64,000 nucleotides of DNA from Streptomyces bauhiniae (GTDB lineage: Bacteria > Actinomycetota > Actinomycetes > Streptomycetales > Streptomycetaceae), in assembly GCF_004784475.1 (NCBI RefSeq), contig NZ_SRRT01000006.1, forward strand, positions 186,001-250,000, given 5' to 3'. A program made the translations under genes and the position numbers. Position 1 is the stretch's first letter. Each line of letters begins with the position of its first letter. The notes beneath the pieces are model-generated. The model ran no database searches. It was not told the origin of the DNA and was given only the letters and a program-made list of their open reading frames with translations. Shown piece after piece: positions 52,204 through 60,001 of this stretch.

Positions 52204-52752
52204 TCAGTTCTGGTGGGACTGGTAGTGCGCGACCGCGTCGGCGGTGCGGCCCGCGCCGTAGACCCGGAGGAACTCTGCCAGTTCGGGGTGGGTCGGGGCG
52301 AGGGTGTCCGCGGCGTCGATGATGTCCCCGGCGGCGGCGACGGAACGCAGCAGCGACTGGATCTCACGTACGACCCGCTTGACGGTGGGCGCGCCCGAAC
52401 TGCTCGTCGTCGTGGTGGTGTTGCTCAGCACCGAGCCCCCTTGGGACTTCTTGATCTCGTCCATGCGGTCGGTGGCCTCGGCCGCGCTCACACTGCCGTC
52501 CGCCACCTGCGCGGCCAGCTCCTGCAGCAACTGCACCCGCTGCACCACCGCGGGATTGCCGATCTTGGCCCGCTGGCCGCTCATGAGCTGCGACAGCATC
52601 GGAGCCGACAGCCCCAGCGCGGCGGCGAGCCGGGCCTGATTGAGCCCGAGATCGTCGATGAGCTTACGGAAGAGCGCCCCCAACGGCTCCCCGTACCAGT
52701 TCCGCTGGAGCTCCCGCGCTCTCGCGGTGGCTTCCTGCTGTGCGGCATCCAT
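52204..52752 (-). CDS. Helix-turn-helix DNA-binding protein
   Basis: A 182-residue cytosolic protein. A Cro/XRE- or sigma-region-4-like HTH spans about 28-65: FRKLIDDLGLNQARLAAALG then LSAPMLSQLMSGQRAKIGNP. The central part is Ser/Thr-rich (SNTTTTTSSSGAPT), possibly a phosphorylation target, and the C-terminal ~60 residues form helices. ATG 52752 (MDAAQQEAT) is selected for GGGGAG upstream; a 20-codon-longer frame lacks it. It precedes the Ser/Thr kinase gene on the same strand, and the pair is likely functional. The target DNA is unknown. Confidence 0.83.
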   Translation of the reverse strand: MDAAQQEATARARELQRNWYGEPLGALFRKLIDDLGLNQARLAAALGLSAPMLSQLMSGQRAKIGNPAVVQRVQLLQELAAQVADGSVSAAEATDRMDEIKKSQGGSVLSNTTTTTSSSGAPTVKRVVREIQSLLRSVAAAGDIIDAADTLAPTHPELAEFLRVYGAGRTADAVAHYQSHQN

Positions 52753-52931
52753 TGCGTCTCCCCATCGCTTCCCCAGAAACCGAGGTTCGCTGAAGCGAAC
52801 CACGTCGAGCATCCTACGGAGCGGGGTGATTCGCGGGGACCCCCAATCTTTTTGCGGGATACGGGGGGTGAACCGGTACTCTGGTCTGCGACGCCCGCCA
52901 GGAGCCCGTCTCCCGTCGGCCGTCCCCTTTC

Positions 52932-53004
52932 GGGGCCTTAGCTCAGTTGGTAGAGCGCTGTCTTTGCATGGCAGATGTCAGGGGTTCGACTCCCCTAGGC
53001 TCCA
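52932..53004 (+). tRNA. alaT: tRNA-Ala (anticodon TGC)
   Basis: Acceptor arms GGGGCCT (52932-52938) / AGGCTCC (52997-53003) with one G-U pair and discriminator A; D-arm AGCTCAGTTGGTAGAGC; anticodon loop TTTGCAT with TGC at 52965-52967; T-arm AGGGGTTCGACTCCCCT. No encoded CCA. Confidence 0.97.
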
Positions 53005-53010
53005 CAACCC

Positions 53011-53055
53011 AAAAACCCCCTTCGACCTGCGAAAACGCAGTACGGAGGGGGTTTT
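53011..53055. terminator. Terminator after tRNA-Ala
   Basis: AAAACCCCCT (53012-53021) / AGGGGGTTTT (53046-53055) with an inner CTGCG-AAAA-CGCAG stem; T-run at the end. Works in either direction. Confidence 0.85.
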
Positions 53056-53099
53056 GTCGTGCCACCGTGGGGACGGGGGCTCGGGGTAGCGCGGGCGCT

Positions 53100-53113
53100 G
53101 TTTCACGTGAAAC
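53100..53113. other. parS: parS site right of oriC
   Basis: Exact GTTTCACGTGAAAC between the tRNA-Ala terminator and the DUF5324 gene; the only exact parS on the dnaN side of oriC in this window. Confidence 0.95.
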
Positions 53114-53145
53114 AGCGTGCGGTGCCCGTGACTTGGGGCCTCAGG

Positions 53146-53844
53146 TCACCGGTTCTCGTCGCCCTCGACGTCGTCCTCGACCTGCTTGGCCTGGACCTCG
53201 GGGTCCAGAACGGAGGGGCCGGTGCCGTCCACCGAGTGGAGGCGGGCGGAGTCCGGCATTTCCGTGGCGGCCGGGGGCTCGACCAGCCAGTCCGGGTTGG
53301 CCTGGCGGTCCCACCACTGCCAGACGGCGTAGGCGCCGCCCGCGAGCAGGCTGGCCAGGGCCACGTACTTCAGCGCCCGGCCGGTGCGGCCGCGACGCTC
53401 GTTGCGGCGGGCCAGCTTCTTGATCTCCTTGGCCGACACATTGCCCCGCAGTGCGACCAGGGCGGCGGCGCTGCGTGCCGCGGCCTCGTCGTACACCGGG
53501 GTGGCGGCGGCCACGGCCTGCTCGATCCTGGGGCGGGAGTACACGGCTGCCTGCTTGGCTGCCTTGCGGGTCAGCTTGGCGGCGTCCTGTGCCGCCTGAT
53601 CGACCTTCGGCGGCACGTGGGAGAGCGCTCGCTCCACCTGCGGGGCGAGCTTGGCGTCGTACTGAAGACGGGCCTGGTCGGCCGCCTGTGAGACCACGGG
53701 CGCCAGCCGTACACGTGCCTCCTGCGTGTAATGAGCGGCACGCTCCTTGGCCGTGTCGGCATAGGGCGCCACCACGTCCGCTGCGTGCAGCACGCTGTCC
53801 TTGGCCGAACCGGTCGCGGCGCGCACGCTGTCGATGCGGGTCAC
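53146..53844 (-). CDS. DUF5324 family protein
   Basis: A 232-residue protein. The first ~150 residues are Ala/Lys/Arg/Asp-rich long helices (YADTAKERAAHYTQEARVRLAP), suggesting a coiled coil or amphipathic repeat. A membrane helix is at about 165-183 (YVALASLLAGGAYAVWQWW), and the C-terminal ~45 residues are acidic. GTG 53844 follows CGAGGAGGAGG, an excellent ribosome binding site. Streptomyces-typical conserved protein (family name from memory), role unknown. It is divergent from the cyclophilin gene. Confidence 0.82.
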   Translation of the reverse strand: MTRIDSVRAATGSAKDSVLHAADVVAPYADTAKERAAHYTQEARVRLAPVVSQAADQARLQYDAKLAPQVERALSHVPPKVDQAAQDAAKLTRKAAKQAAVYSRPRIEQAVAAATPVYDEAAARSAAALVALRGNVSAKEIKKLARRNERRGRTGRALKYVALASLLAGGAYAVWQWWDRQANPDWLVEPPAATEMPDSARLHSVDGTGPSVLDPEVQAKQVEDDVEGDENR

Positions 53845-54122
53845 GGGAACCTCCTCCTCGGTGGCGGTACGGTATTTCGACTGTCCACCCTGTTACGGAT
53901 CATGCCTGTCGGTGGCCCACACAGCATGTGTGGGCGGGCATACGGGTGCCGATCTCTGGCGAAGCGGTGAAATTCCGGGCAACCGGCCCCGCCCACGACC
54001 CTGCCACGATTCGCCGCCCGGCGCCGCCCATACGGGCCGAACTCGCCGTTGCCCGCCCGGTTCCGGACCGCCGGGAGCGTGCGAGGATCAGGGGCGAACG
54101 GAAAGACAACGGAAGGCAGACC

Positions 54123-54653
54123 GTGGCCGAGCAGCTTTACGCCACCCTGAAGACCAACCACGGCGACATCAAGATCAGGCTGTTCCCGAACCACGCGCCG
54201 GCCACGGTCAGGAACTTCGTCGAACTGGCCCGGGGCGAGCGCTCCTGGAAGCACCCGGGGACCGGCGTCGAGAGCACGGACCGGCTCTACGACGGCACCA
54301 CCTTCCACCGGGTGATCAGCGGCTTCATGCTCCAGGGCGGCGACCCGCTCGGCACCGGCATCGGCGGCCCCGGCTACCAGTTCCCGGACGAGTTCCACCC
54401 CGACCTGTCCTTCAACAAGCCCTACTTGCTCGCCATGGCCAACGCCGGGCCGGGCACCAACGGCTCGCAGTTCTTCATCACGGTCTCCCCGACCACCTGG
54501 CTGAACCGCAAGCACACCATCTTCGGCGAGGTCGCCGACCCGGCCAGCCAGAAGGTCGTCGACGCCATCGCCGCGGTCCCCACCGGCCGCAACGACCGTC
54601 CGGTCGAGGACGTGGTGATCGAGTCCGTGGTGGTGGAGAAGACCGAGGGCTGA
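54123..54653 (+). CDS. ppiA: Peptidyl-prolyl cis-trans isomerase, cyclophilin type
   Basis: Cytosolic protein-folding catalyst, 176 residues with no signal peptide. The cyclophilin active-site blocks are FHRVISGFMLQGGDPLGTGIG, NAGPGTNGSQFFITVSPTTWL and HTIFGEV. GTG 54123 (VAEQLYATLKTNHG) has GGAAGG about 9 bases upstream; the open frame further up is Arg-rich shadow. The place near the gyrA-tRNA region and before the rhomboid and crgA genes is shared with M. tuberculosis ppiA. Confidence 0.96.
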   Translation: MAEQLYATLKTNHGDIKIRLFPNHAPATVRNFVELARGERSWKHPGTGVESTDRLYDGTTFHRVISGFMLQGGDPLGTGIGGPGYQFPDEFHPDLSFNKPYLLAMANAGPGTNGSQFFITVSPTTWLNRKHTIFGEVADPASQKVVDAIAAVPTGRNDRPVEDVVIESVVVEKTEG

Positions 54654-54772
54654 CCGGCGGCCGCTGAATTCCGCAGAGGGAACCAAATGCCCCGCTCGTC
54701 CGTAAGGATGGGCGGGGGCGGTGCCGCGCCCCCGGAGTGACGACGGACGACGCGAGGGACGAAGGGGATCTC

Positions 54773-55672
54773 ATGGAACAGGCAGCGGCCGACGCCCCGG
54801 GCGCCCGCAGCGTGCCCGTCTGCTACCGGCACCCGGAGCGCGAGACCGGCGTGCGCTGCACCCGCTGCGACCGGCCGATCTGCCCCGAGTGCATGGTCGA
54901 CGCCTCCGTCGGCTTCCAGTGCCCCGACTGCGTGCGCGGCGGCACCTCCGCCTCGGACGACACCGCGCCCACCCCGGCCGACACCCGCCCCCGCACCCTG
55001 GCGGGCGGCACCCTCAGCCGCGACCCCCGGCTGGTCACCAAGGTCCTCATCGGGCTGAACCTGGCCTTCTTCCTGGTTCAGCTCTCCCTGGGCGACGTCT
55101 TCACCAACCAGCTCGACCTGATCGGCCGGGCCTACGTCCCCCACCTCACCGGCATCCAGGGCCTCACCGAGGGTCAGTACTACCGCCTGCTGACGTCGAT
55201 GTTCCTGCACGGCGGCTATGTGCACATCCTCTTCAACATGCTCAGCCTGTGGTGGATCGGCGGCCCGCTGGAAGGCGCCCTCGGCCGCGCCCGCTACCTC
55301 ACGCTGTACCTGGTCTGCGGCCTGGCCGGCGGCGCGCTGACCTATCTGCTGGCCGCGCCCAACCAGCCCTCACTGGGCGCCTCCGGTGCGATCTTCGGCC
55401 TGTTCGGCGCCACCGCGGTGCTGATGCGCCGCCTGAAGTACGACATGCGGCCGGTCATCGTGCTGCTGGTGGTCAACCTGATCATCACGTTCGGGGTGCC
55501 GGGCATCGCCTGGCAGGCGCACATCGGCGGGCTCGTCGCCGGCATCGTCGTGGGGTACGCGATGGTCCACGCCCCGCGCGAACGGCGGGCGCTGATCCAG
55601 TACGGGGCGTGTGCGCTGGTGCTCCTGGTGGTGGCCGTTCTCACCCTGGTGAGAACCCTCCAGCTCACCTGA
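54773..55672 (+). CDS. Rhomboid family intramembrane serine protease with N-terminal zinc-binding motif
   Basis: A 299-residue membrane protein. Residues ~18-60 hold CYRHPERETGVRCTRCDRPICPECM then FQCPDC, a B-box-like set of Cys/His that should bind zinc in the cytoplasm. The rhomboid domain (~95-295) has six or seven membrane helices, the LHGGYVHILFNMLSLWWIG loop, the catalytic serine in GASGAIFGLFG (Ser204) and the partner histidine in WQAHIGG (His250). ATG 54773 follows GAAGGGGATCTC; GTG 54737 is less likely. Substrates are unknown. The region downstream carries a DnaA-box cluster. Confidence 0.93.
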   Translation: MEQAAADAPGARSVPVCYRHPERETGVRCTRCDRPICPECMVDASVGFQCPDCVRGGTSASDDTAPTPADTRPRTLAGGTLSRDPRLVTKVLIGLNLAFFLVQLSLGDVFTNQLDLIGRAYVPHLTGIQGLTEGQYYRLLTSMFLHGGYVHILFNMLSLWWIGGPLEGALGRARYLTLYLVCGLAGGALTYLLAAPNQPSLGASGAIFGLFGATAVLMRRLKYDMRPVIVLLVVNLIITFGVPGIAWQAHIGGLVAGIVVGYAMVHAPRERRALIQYGACALVLLVVAVLTLVRTLQLT

Positions 55673-55682
55673 GCCCGAACCG

Positions 55683-55893
55683 TTGTCCACAGTCTGTGCC
55701 CGATCTTGTGCACACCGTGCGGGAACAACCGTGCCCCCTGTCGCTCGGATGTGAATCCGCAGGTCAGGCAGGGGGCATTCAGTGGAGCACCGGTCGTCGG
55801 ATGGTGTTCCCGGCGTCAACCGGGGATTAGTTATCCACAGATCGTATTCCTTTTCCCCAGGGGGGTGTGGATATTTCGTTGGCCTGTGGATAA
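55683..55893. promoter_or_regulatory. Cluster of four DnaA boxes outside oriC
   Basis: In the 281-base gap between the rhomboid and crgA genes: TTGTCCACA (55683-55691), TTATCCACA (55831-55839), TGTGGATAT (55866-55874) and TGTGGATAA (55885-55893). Three of the four are consensus-quality, better than most boxes in oriC itself; the last two are inverted relative to the first two. The surrounding sequence is unusually AT-rich for this genome. Confidence 0.9.
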
Positions 55894-55953
55894 CTCAGTG
55901 GAGGGCCGTGGGCAGAGGTCGCCGGAACCGGACCTGCCGGGCTATGGGCCCGG

Positions 55954-56208
55954 TCACTTCCACTGGGTGGAGACGCCGAAGCCCGCCGCGATGAAGCCGA
56001 AGCCGACGACGATGTTCCAGTTGTCCAGGCTGTCGATCGGCAGCGAGCCGTCGGTCACGTAGAACACCACGATCCACGCCAGGCCGATGAGGAACATCGC
56101 CAGCATGACGGGCGCGACCCAGGCGCTGTTGGTGAGCTTGATGGCCTGCGCCTGCTTGACGGGCGGCGGCGTGTAGTCGGCCTTCTTGCGGATACGTGAC
56201 TTCGGCAC
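55954..56208 (-). CDS. crgA: Cell division protein CrgA
   Basis: An 84-residue membrane protein that coordinates FtsZ-ring formation and septation in actinobacteria. VPKSRIRKKADYTPPPVK at the N-terminus is the family mark; two membrane helices are at about 30-52 (WVAPVMLAMFLIGLAWIVVF) and 62-80 (WNIVVGFGFIAAGFGV). Length equals that of known Streptomyces CrgA. GTG 56208 has AGGAGAGACC upstream; the longer open frame is rejected. The DnaA-box cluster lies just past its 3' end. Confidence 0.96.
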   Translation of the reverse strand: MPKSRIRKKADYTPPPVKQAQAIKLTNSAWVAPVMLAMFLIGLAWIVVFYVTDGSLPIDSLDNWNIVVGFGFIAAGFGVSTQWK

Positions 56209-56360
56209 GAAGGTCTCTCCTGTCGATGCGCTGCGTGGCCGCGCAGGTGTCTGGGTCGAGCTCGGGGCAGCGTACAAGGGGACGGCAAGGGCACACCGAG
56301 TGCTCCCCCGGACGTCCGTTAGCGTAGTGCTTCCGCGGCGCCGAAGGAGATAAGGGTACG

Positions 56361-57149
56361 TTGAGCAATTCTGCCGACTCCCCAGGGACGGGAGCAATGG
56401 GTTCCGCGCCCGCCCGTCGTCCCCGTTTCCGGCCGGTGCGGATTCTCACTGCCGGTGTCTTCGCTCTGGCCGGCCTCATCTTCGTCACCAGCTTCAACAC
56501 CGCCAAGGGCACCGACCTGCGCACCGACACCTCGCTGCTGAAGCTGTCGGACCTCATCCAGGAGCGCAGCCGGAAGAACCAGGGCCTGGACGAGTCCAAC
56601 GCCACACTGCGGCACAGCGTCGAGTCGCTCGCCGAGGGCGACGACGGCAGCACCCGCGCCCAGGACCGGCGGCTCGGCGGGCTGGAGAAGAGCGCGGGCA
56701 CCGAGCGGCTCACCGGCAAGGCCGTCACCGTCACCCTCAACGACGCCCCGCCGAACGCCACCGCCAAGCTCCCCGGCTATCCCCCGCCGCAGCCCGACTA
56801 CCTGGTCATCCACCAGCAGGACCTCCAGGCCGTCGTCAACGCGCTCTGGCACGGCGGCGCCCAGGGCATCAAGGTCATGGACCAGCGGCTGATCTCCACG
56901 AGCGCGGTCCGCTGCGTCGGCAACACCCTGATCCTCCAGGGCCGCGTCTACTCGCCCCCGTACAAGATCACCGCCGTGGGCGACCCGGAGCGGCTGAAGC
57001 AGGCGCTGGCCGCGAGCAAGGCGATCCAGAACTACATGGTGTACGTCAATGTCTACGGCCTCGGCTGGGACGTCGCCGACGAGGGCACCGTCACGCTGCC
57101 CGGCTACACCGGCACCGTCGACCTGCACTACGCGACGCCCGTGAAGTAG
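56361..57149 (+). CDS. DUF881 family membrane protein
   Basis: A 262-residue protein with a short basic cytoplasmic N-terminus, one membrane helix near 27-46 (RILTAGVFALAGLIFVTS), a coiled-coil-like segment (~65-110, ERSRKNQGLDESNATLRHSVE), and an extracytoplasmic DUF881 domain (GKAVTVTLNDAP, HQQDLQAVVNALWHGGAQGI, AVGDPERLKQAL). Start TTG 56361 is preceded by AAGGAGATAAGG; an in-frame ATG at 56397 is an alternative. DUF881 proteins sit next to crgA also in M. tuberculosis (Rv0012). Division-related role is inferred from context only. Confidence 0.88.
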   Translation: MSNSADSPGTGAMGSAPARRPRFRPVRILTAGVFALAGLIFVTSFNTAKGTDLRTDTSLLKLSDLIQERSRKNQGLDESNATLRHSVESLAEGDDGSTRAQDRRLGGLEKSAGTERLTGKAVTVTLNDAPPNATAKLPGYPPPQPDYLVIHQQDLQAVVNALWHGGAQGIKVMDQRLISTSAVRCVGNTLILQGRVYSPPYKITAVGDPERLKQALAASKAIQNYMVYVNVYGLGWDVADEGTVTLPGYTGTVDLHYATPVK

Positions 57150-57345
57150 GCGCGCGGGACGCGGCCGCGTCTCACCCGCCGACCGCGTGTTCGCGGTGCG
57201 AAACCGTTCCGCCTGTCATTGAGGTGATCGGCGCCCGGCCCCGTAACTCCAGGTGTGCTCCAGGCACGCCGGTGACGGACCCGGCGCCGTTAGTCTGGTG
57301 CCGTACGGCGTGAGTCAGGGGCCGTGGAGGAACGGAAGGGACGGC

Positions 57346-57507
57346 ATGTACGGCTGGATCTGGCGGCATCTGCCGGGCAACGCGTTGGTGAGGGCACTGA
57401 TCTCGCTGGTGCTCGTCGTGGCCGCGGTCTACGTCCTGTTCCAGTACGTGTTCCCGTGGGCGGAACCGCTGCTGCCCTTCAACGATGTGACGGTGGACAA
57501 CCAGTGA
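57346..57507 (+). CDS. Small single-pass membrane protein
   Basis: A 53-residue protein: MYGWIWRHLPGNALVRALIS leads into one membrane helix (~16-38, LISLVLVVAAVYVLFQYVF) and a short acidic tail. ATG 57346 has GGAAGGGACGGC upstream. Its stop overlaps the GTG of the glutamine amidotransferase gene (GTGA at 57504-57507), so translation is coupled. Conserved in Streptomyces at this place as far as I recall; function unknown. Confidence 0.82.
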   Translation: MYGWIWRHLPGNALVRALISLVLVVAAVYVLFQYVFPWAEPLLPFNDVTVDNQ

Positions 57508-58145
57508 GCAGCGCCCGGATTCTCGTCGTCGACAACTACGACAGCTTCGTCTTCAACCTCGTCCAGTACCTCTACCAGCTCGGTGCCGAGTGCGAGGTGC
57601 TGCGCAACGACGAGGTGACCACCGCGCACGCCCAGGACGGCTTCGACGGCGTCCTGCTGTCGCCCGGACCGGGTACGCCCGAGGAGGCCGGGGTCTGCGT
57701 GGACATGGTCCGGCACTGCGCCGCGACGGGTGTCCCGGTGTTCGGGGTGTGTCTCGGCATGCAGTCGATGCAGGTCGCCTACGGCGGGGTGGTGGACCGG
57801 GCGCCCGAGCTGCTGCACGGCAAGACCTCGCCGGTGATCCACCAGGGGCGGGGCGTCTTCGCGGGCCTGCCGACGCCGTTCATCGCCACCCGGTACCACT
57901 CGCTGGCCGCCGAGCCGGCCACCGTGCCGGCCGCTCTGGAGGTCACCGCCCGCACCGAGGACGGGATCATCATGGGGCTGCGCCACCGTGAACTCCTCGT
58001 CGAAGGCGTGCAGTTCCACCCCGAGTCGGTGCTGACCGAGCACGGCCACCGGATGCTGGCCAACTGGCTCGCCGAGTGCGGCGACCGGGACGCGGTGGCG
58101 AGGTCGGCGGGGCTCGCCCCGGTGGTGGGCAGGGCCACGGCGTGA
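57504..58145 (+). CDS. pabA: Aminodeoxychorismate/anthranilate synthase glutamine amidotransferase subunit
   Basis: Class I glutamine amidotransferase providing ammonia for p-aminobenzoate (folate) or anthranilate (Trp) synthesis. It has 213 residues. VVDNYDSFVFNLVQYL is the N-terminal mark, the nucleophile is Cys83 in GVCLGMQ, and the His/Glu pair lies in VQFHPESVLTEHG. It overlaps genes on both sides (GTGA with the small membrane protein, GTGA with the sortase at 58142). No synthase component I gene is in the window. M. tuberculosis calls the positional homologue trpG; pabA versus trpG cannot be settled from sequence. Confidence 0.93.
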   Translation: MSSARILVVDNYDSFVFNLVQYLYQLGAECEVLRNDEVTTAHAQDGFDGVLLSPGPGTPEEAGVCVDMVRHCAATGVPVFGVCLGMQSMQVAYGGVVDRAPELLHGKTSPVIHQGRGVFAGLPTPFIATRYHSLAAEPATVPAALEVTARTEDGIIMGLRHRELLVEGVQFHPESVLTEHGHRMLANWLAECGDRDAVARSAGLAPVVGRATA

Positions 58146-59206
58146 CCACCCCGCGCCCGGAACGCGAGGACGCGTACGGCGGGGTGCCGTACGGGTCCTA
58201 CGGTCCGGCGTTCGTGGGGGCGGGCGATCCGGGGACGGCGCGGATGCCGGCCGTTGACCAGTACGGCGAGTACGGCGATCAGTACTCCGAACTGCCCCTG
58301 GACGACCGGACGATGGCGCTCCGGGTGCCCGGTGCGGCGGAGGGCGCGTACGGCTCGCTGAGCGCCTCCGCGGGCGCCTCGGGCGCCGGGGGAGCCACCG
58401 GGGGGCGCGCGGCCCGCAGGAAGGCCGCCAAGCGCGGCGGCGGGCGGCGTGGGGCCGAGGCTTCAGCCGCTGCGGACGGCCCGGCGCGGCCGCTGTCGCG
58501 GGTGGAGGCCCGGCAGCAGGCGCGGGCGCGCAAACCGGGGGCGGCGGTCATGGTGAGCCGGGCGGTGGGCGAACTCTTCATCACCACCGGCGTGGTCATG
58601 CTGCTGTTCGTCACCTACCAGCTCTGGTGGACCAACGTCCGGGCCCACGCGGAGGCCGGCAGCGAGACGAGCCAGCTCCAGGACGACTGGGCGAACGGCA
58701 AGCGGGCGCCGGGGGTGTTCGAGCCGGGGCAGGGGTTCGCCATCCTGCACATCCCCAAGCTGGACGTGGTCGCGCCGATCGCGGAGGGCGTCAGCAACAA
58801 GAAGGTGCTCGACAAGGGGATGGTCGGGCACTACGGGGAAGCGCCGCTGAAGACGGCGATGCCGTACGACAAGACCGGCAACTTCGGGCTCGCGGCGCAC
58901 CGCAACACCCATGGGGAGCCGTTCCGTTACATCAACCGGCTGGTGGCGGGGGACGCGGTCGTGGTGGAGACGCAGGACGAGTACTTCGTGTACAAGGTGG
59001 CGTCGATGCTGCCGGTGACCCCGCCGTCGAACACCAGCGTGCTGAATCCGGTGCCGAACGGGTCCGGGTTCACCCGTGAGGGTCGGTACATCACCCTCAC
59101 CACCTGCACGCCTGAGTTCACCAGCAAGTACCGGCTGATCGTCTGGGGCAAGATGGTCGAGGAACGCCCGCGCAGCAAGGGCAAGCCGGACGCGCTCATC
59201 CAGTAG
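58142..59206 (+). CDS. srtE1: Class E sortase
   Basis: Membrane transpeptidase that anchors LAxTG-type proteins (in Streptomyces, long chaplins) to the wall. It has 354 residues. The N-terminal ~138 are cytoplasmic, low-complexity and basic near the membrane (GRAARRKAAKRGGGRRG); one membrane helix is at about 140-162 (GELFITTGVVMLLFVTYQLWW). The catalytic domain holds the histidine in FGLAAHRNTHGEPF, Cys322 in ITLTTCTPEF and the arginine in SKYRLIVWG. GTG 58142 overlaps the amidotransferase stop. A second class E sortase follows after 33 bases, matching the srtE1-srtE2 pair of S. coelicolor. Confidence 0.94.
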   Translation: MTTPRPEREDAYGGVPYGSYGPAFVGAGDPGTARMPAVDQYGEYGDQYSELPLDDRTMALRVPGAAEGAYGSLSASAGASGAGGATGGRAARRKAAKRGGGRRGAEASAAADGPARPLSRVEARQQARARKPGAAVMVSRAVGELFITTGVVMLLFVTYQLWWTNVRAHAEAGSETSQLQDDWANGKRAPGVFEPGQGFAILHIPKLDVVAPIAEGVSNKKVLDKGMVGHYGEAPLKTAMPYDKTGNFGLAAHRNTHGEPFRYINRLVAGDAVVVETQDEYFVYKVASMLPVTPPSNTSVLNPVPNGSGFTREGRYITLTTCTPEFTSKYRLIVWGKMVEERPRSKGKPDALIQ

Positions 59207-59239
59207 CGGCGGTCCGTCTCACCAGCCGAAGAGCCGAAC

Positions 59240-60001
59240 ATGGGCAGGGGATCTGTGGCAGCGACCGCCGACGGCACCGAAGAGCACACGGCCGCGTCCG
59301 GCACGGGCGGGGGTCCGCCGCGGGGGCAGGGGCCGGTCGCGCGGGCGGTCAGCTTCCTCGGGGAACTCCTCATCACGGCCGGGGTGGTGCTCGGGCTGTT
59401 CGTCGTCTACTCGCTGTGGTGGACCAACGTCGTCGCCGACCGGCACGCCGACCGGCAGGCGGACAAGGTCCGCGACCACTGGGCGAACTCCGCGACCGGT
59501 CCCGGCGCGCTGGACACCAAGGACGGCATCGGCTTCCTGCACGTCCCGGCGATGCGCAACGGGGCGGTGCTGGTGGAGAAGGGCACCTCTCCCGACGTCC
59601 TCGACGAGGGCGTGGCCGGCTACTACACCGACCCGGCCAAGGCCGCGCTCCCGACGACCGGCAAGAAGGGCAACTTCACCCTCGCCGCCCATCGCGACGG
59701 CCACGGCGCCAAGTTCCACAACATCGACAAGGTCCACGAGGGCGACCCGGTCGTCTTCGAGACCAAGGACAAGTGGTACGTCTACAAGGTCTACTCGATC
59801 CTCCCCGAGACCTCGAAGTACAACGTCGACGTCCTCGCCCAGGTCCCCAAGGAGTCCGGCAAGACCAAGCCGGGCCACTACATCACCCTGACCACCTGCA
59901 CCCCGGTCTACACCAGCCGCTACCGCTACGTGGTCTGGGCCGAACTGGTCCGCACGCAAAAGGTCGACGCCAAGCGAACCCCGCCGACGGAACTCGGCTG
60001 A
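59240..60001 (+). CDS. srtE2: Class E sortase
   Basis: Second sortase of the pair, 253 residues. One membrane helix at about 38-62 (FLGELLITAGVVLGLFVVYSLWW), then the extracytoplasmic catalytic domain with HRDGHGAKFHNI (His), Cys220 in ITLTTCTPVY and Arg in SRYRYVVWAEL. The cytoplasmic N-terminus is much shorter than that of the neighbour. ATG 59240 is taken as start; GTG 59255 has a better ribosome binding site (GGCAGGGGATCT) and could be right. The stop TGA forms TGATCA, which on the other strand is the end of the decayed gene at 60002-60366. Confidence 0.93.
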   Translation: MGRGSVAATADGTEEHTAASGTGGGPPRGQGPVARAVSFLGELLITAGVVLGLFVVYSLWWTNVVADRHADRQADKVRDHWANSATGPGALDTKDGIGFLHVPAMRNGAVLVEKGTSPDVLDEGVAGYYTDPAKAALPTTGKKGNFTLAAHRDGHGAKFHNIDKVHEGDPVVFETKDKWYVYKVYSILPETSKYNVDVLAQVPKESGKTKPGHYITLTTCTPVYTSRYRYVVWAELVRTQKVDAKRTPPTELG

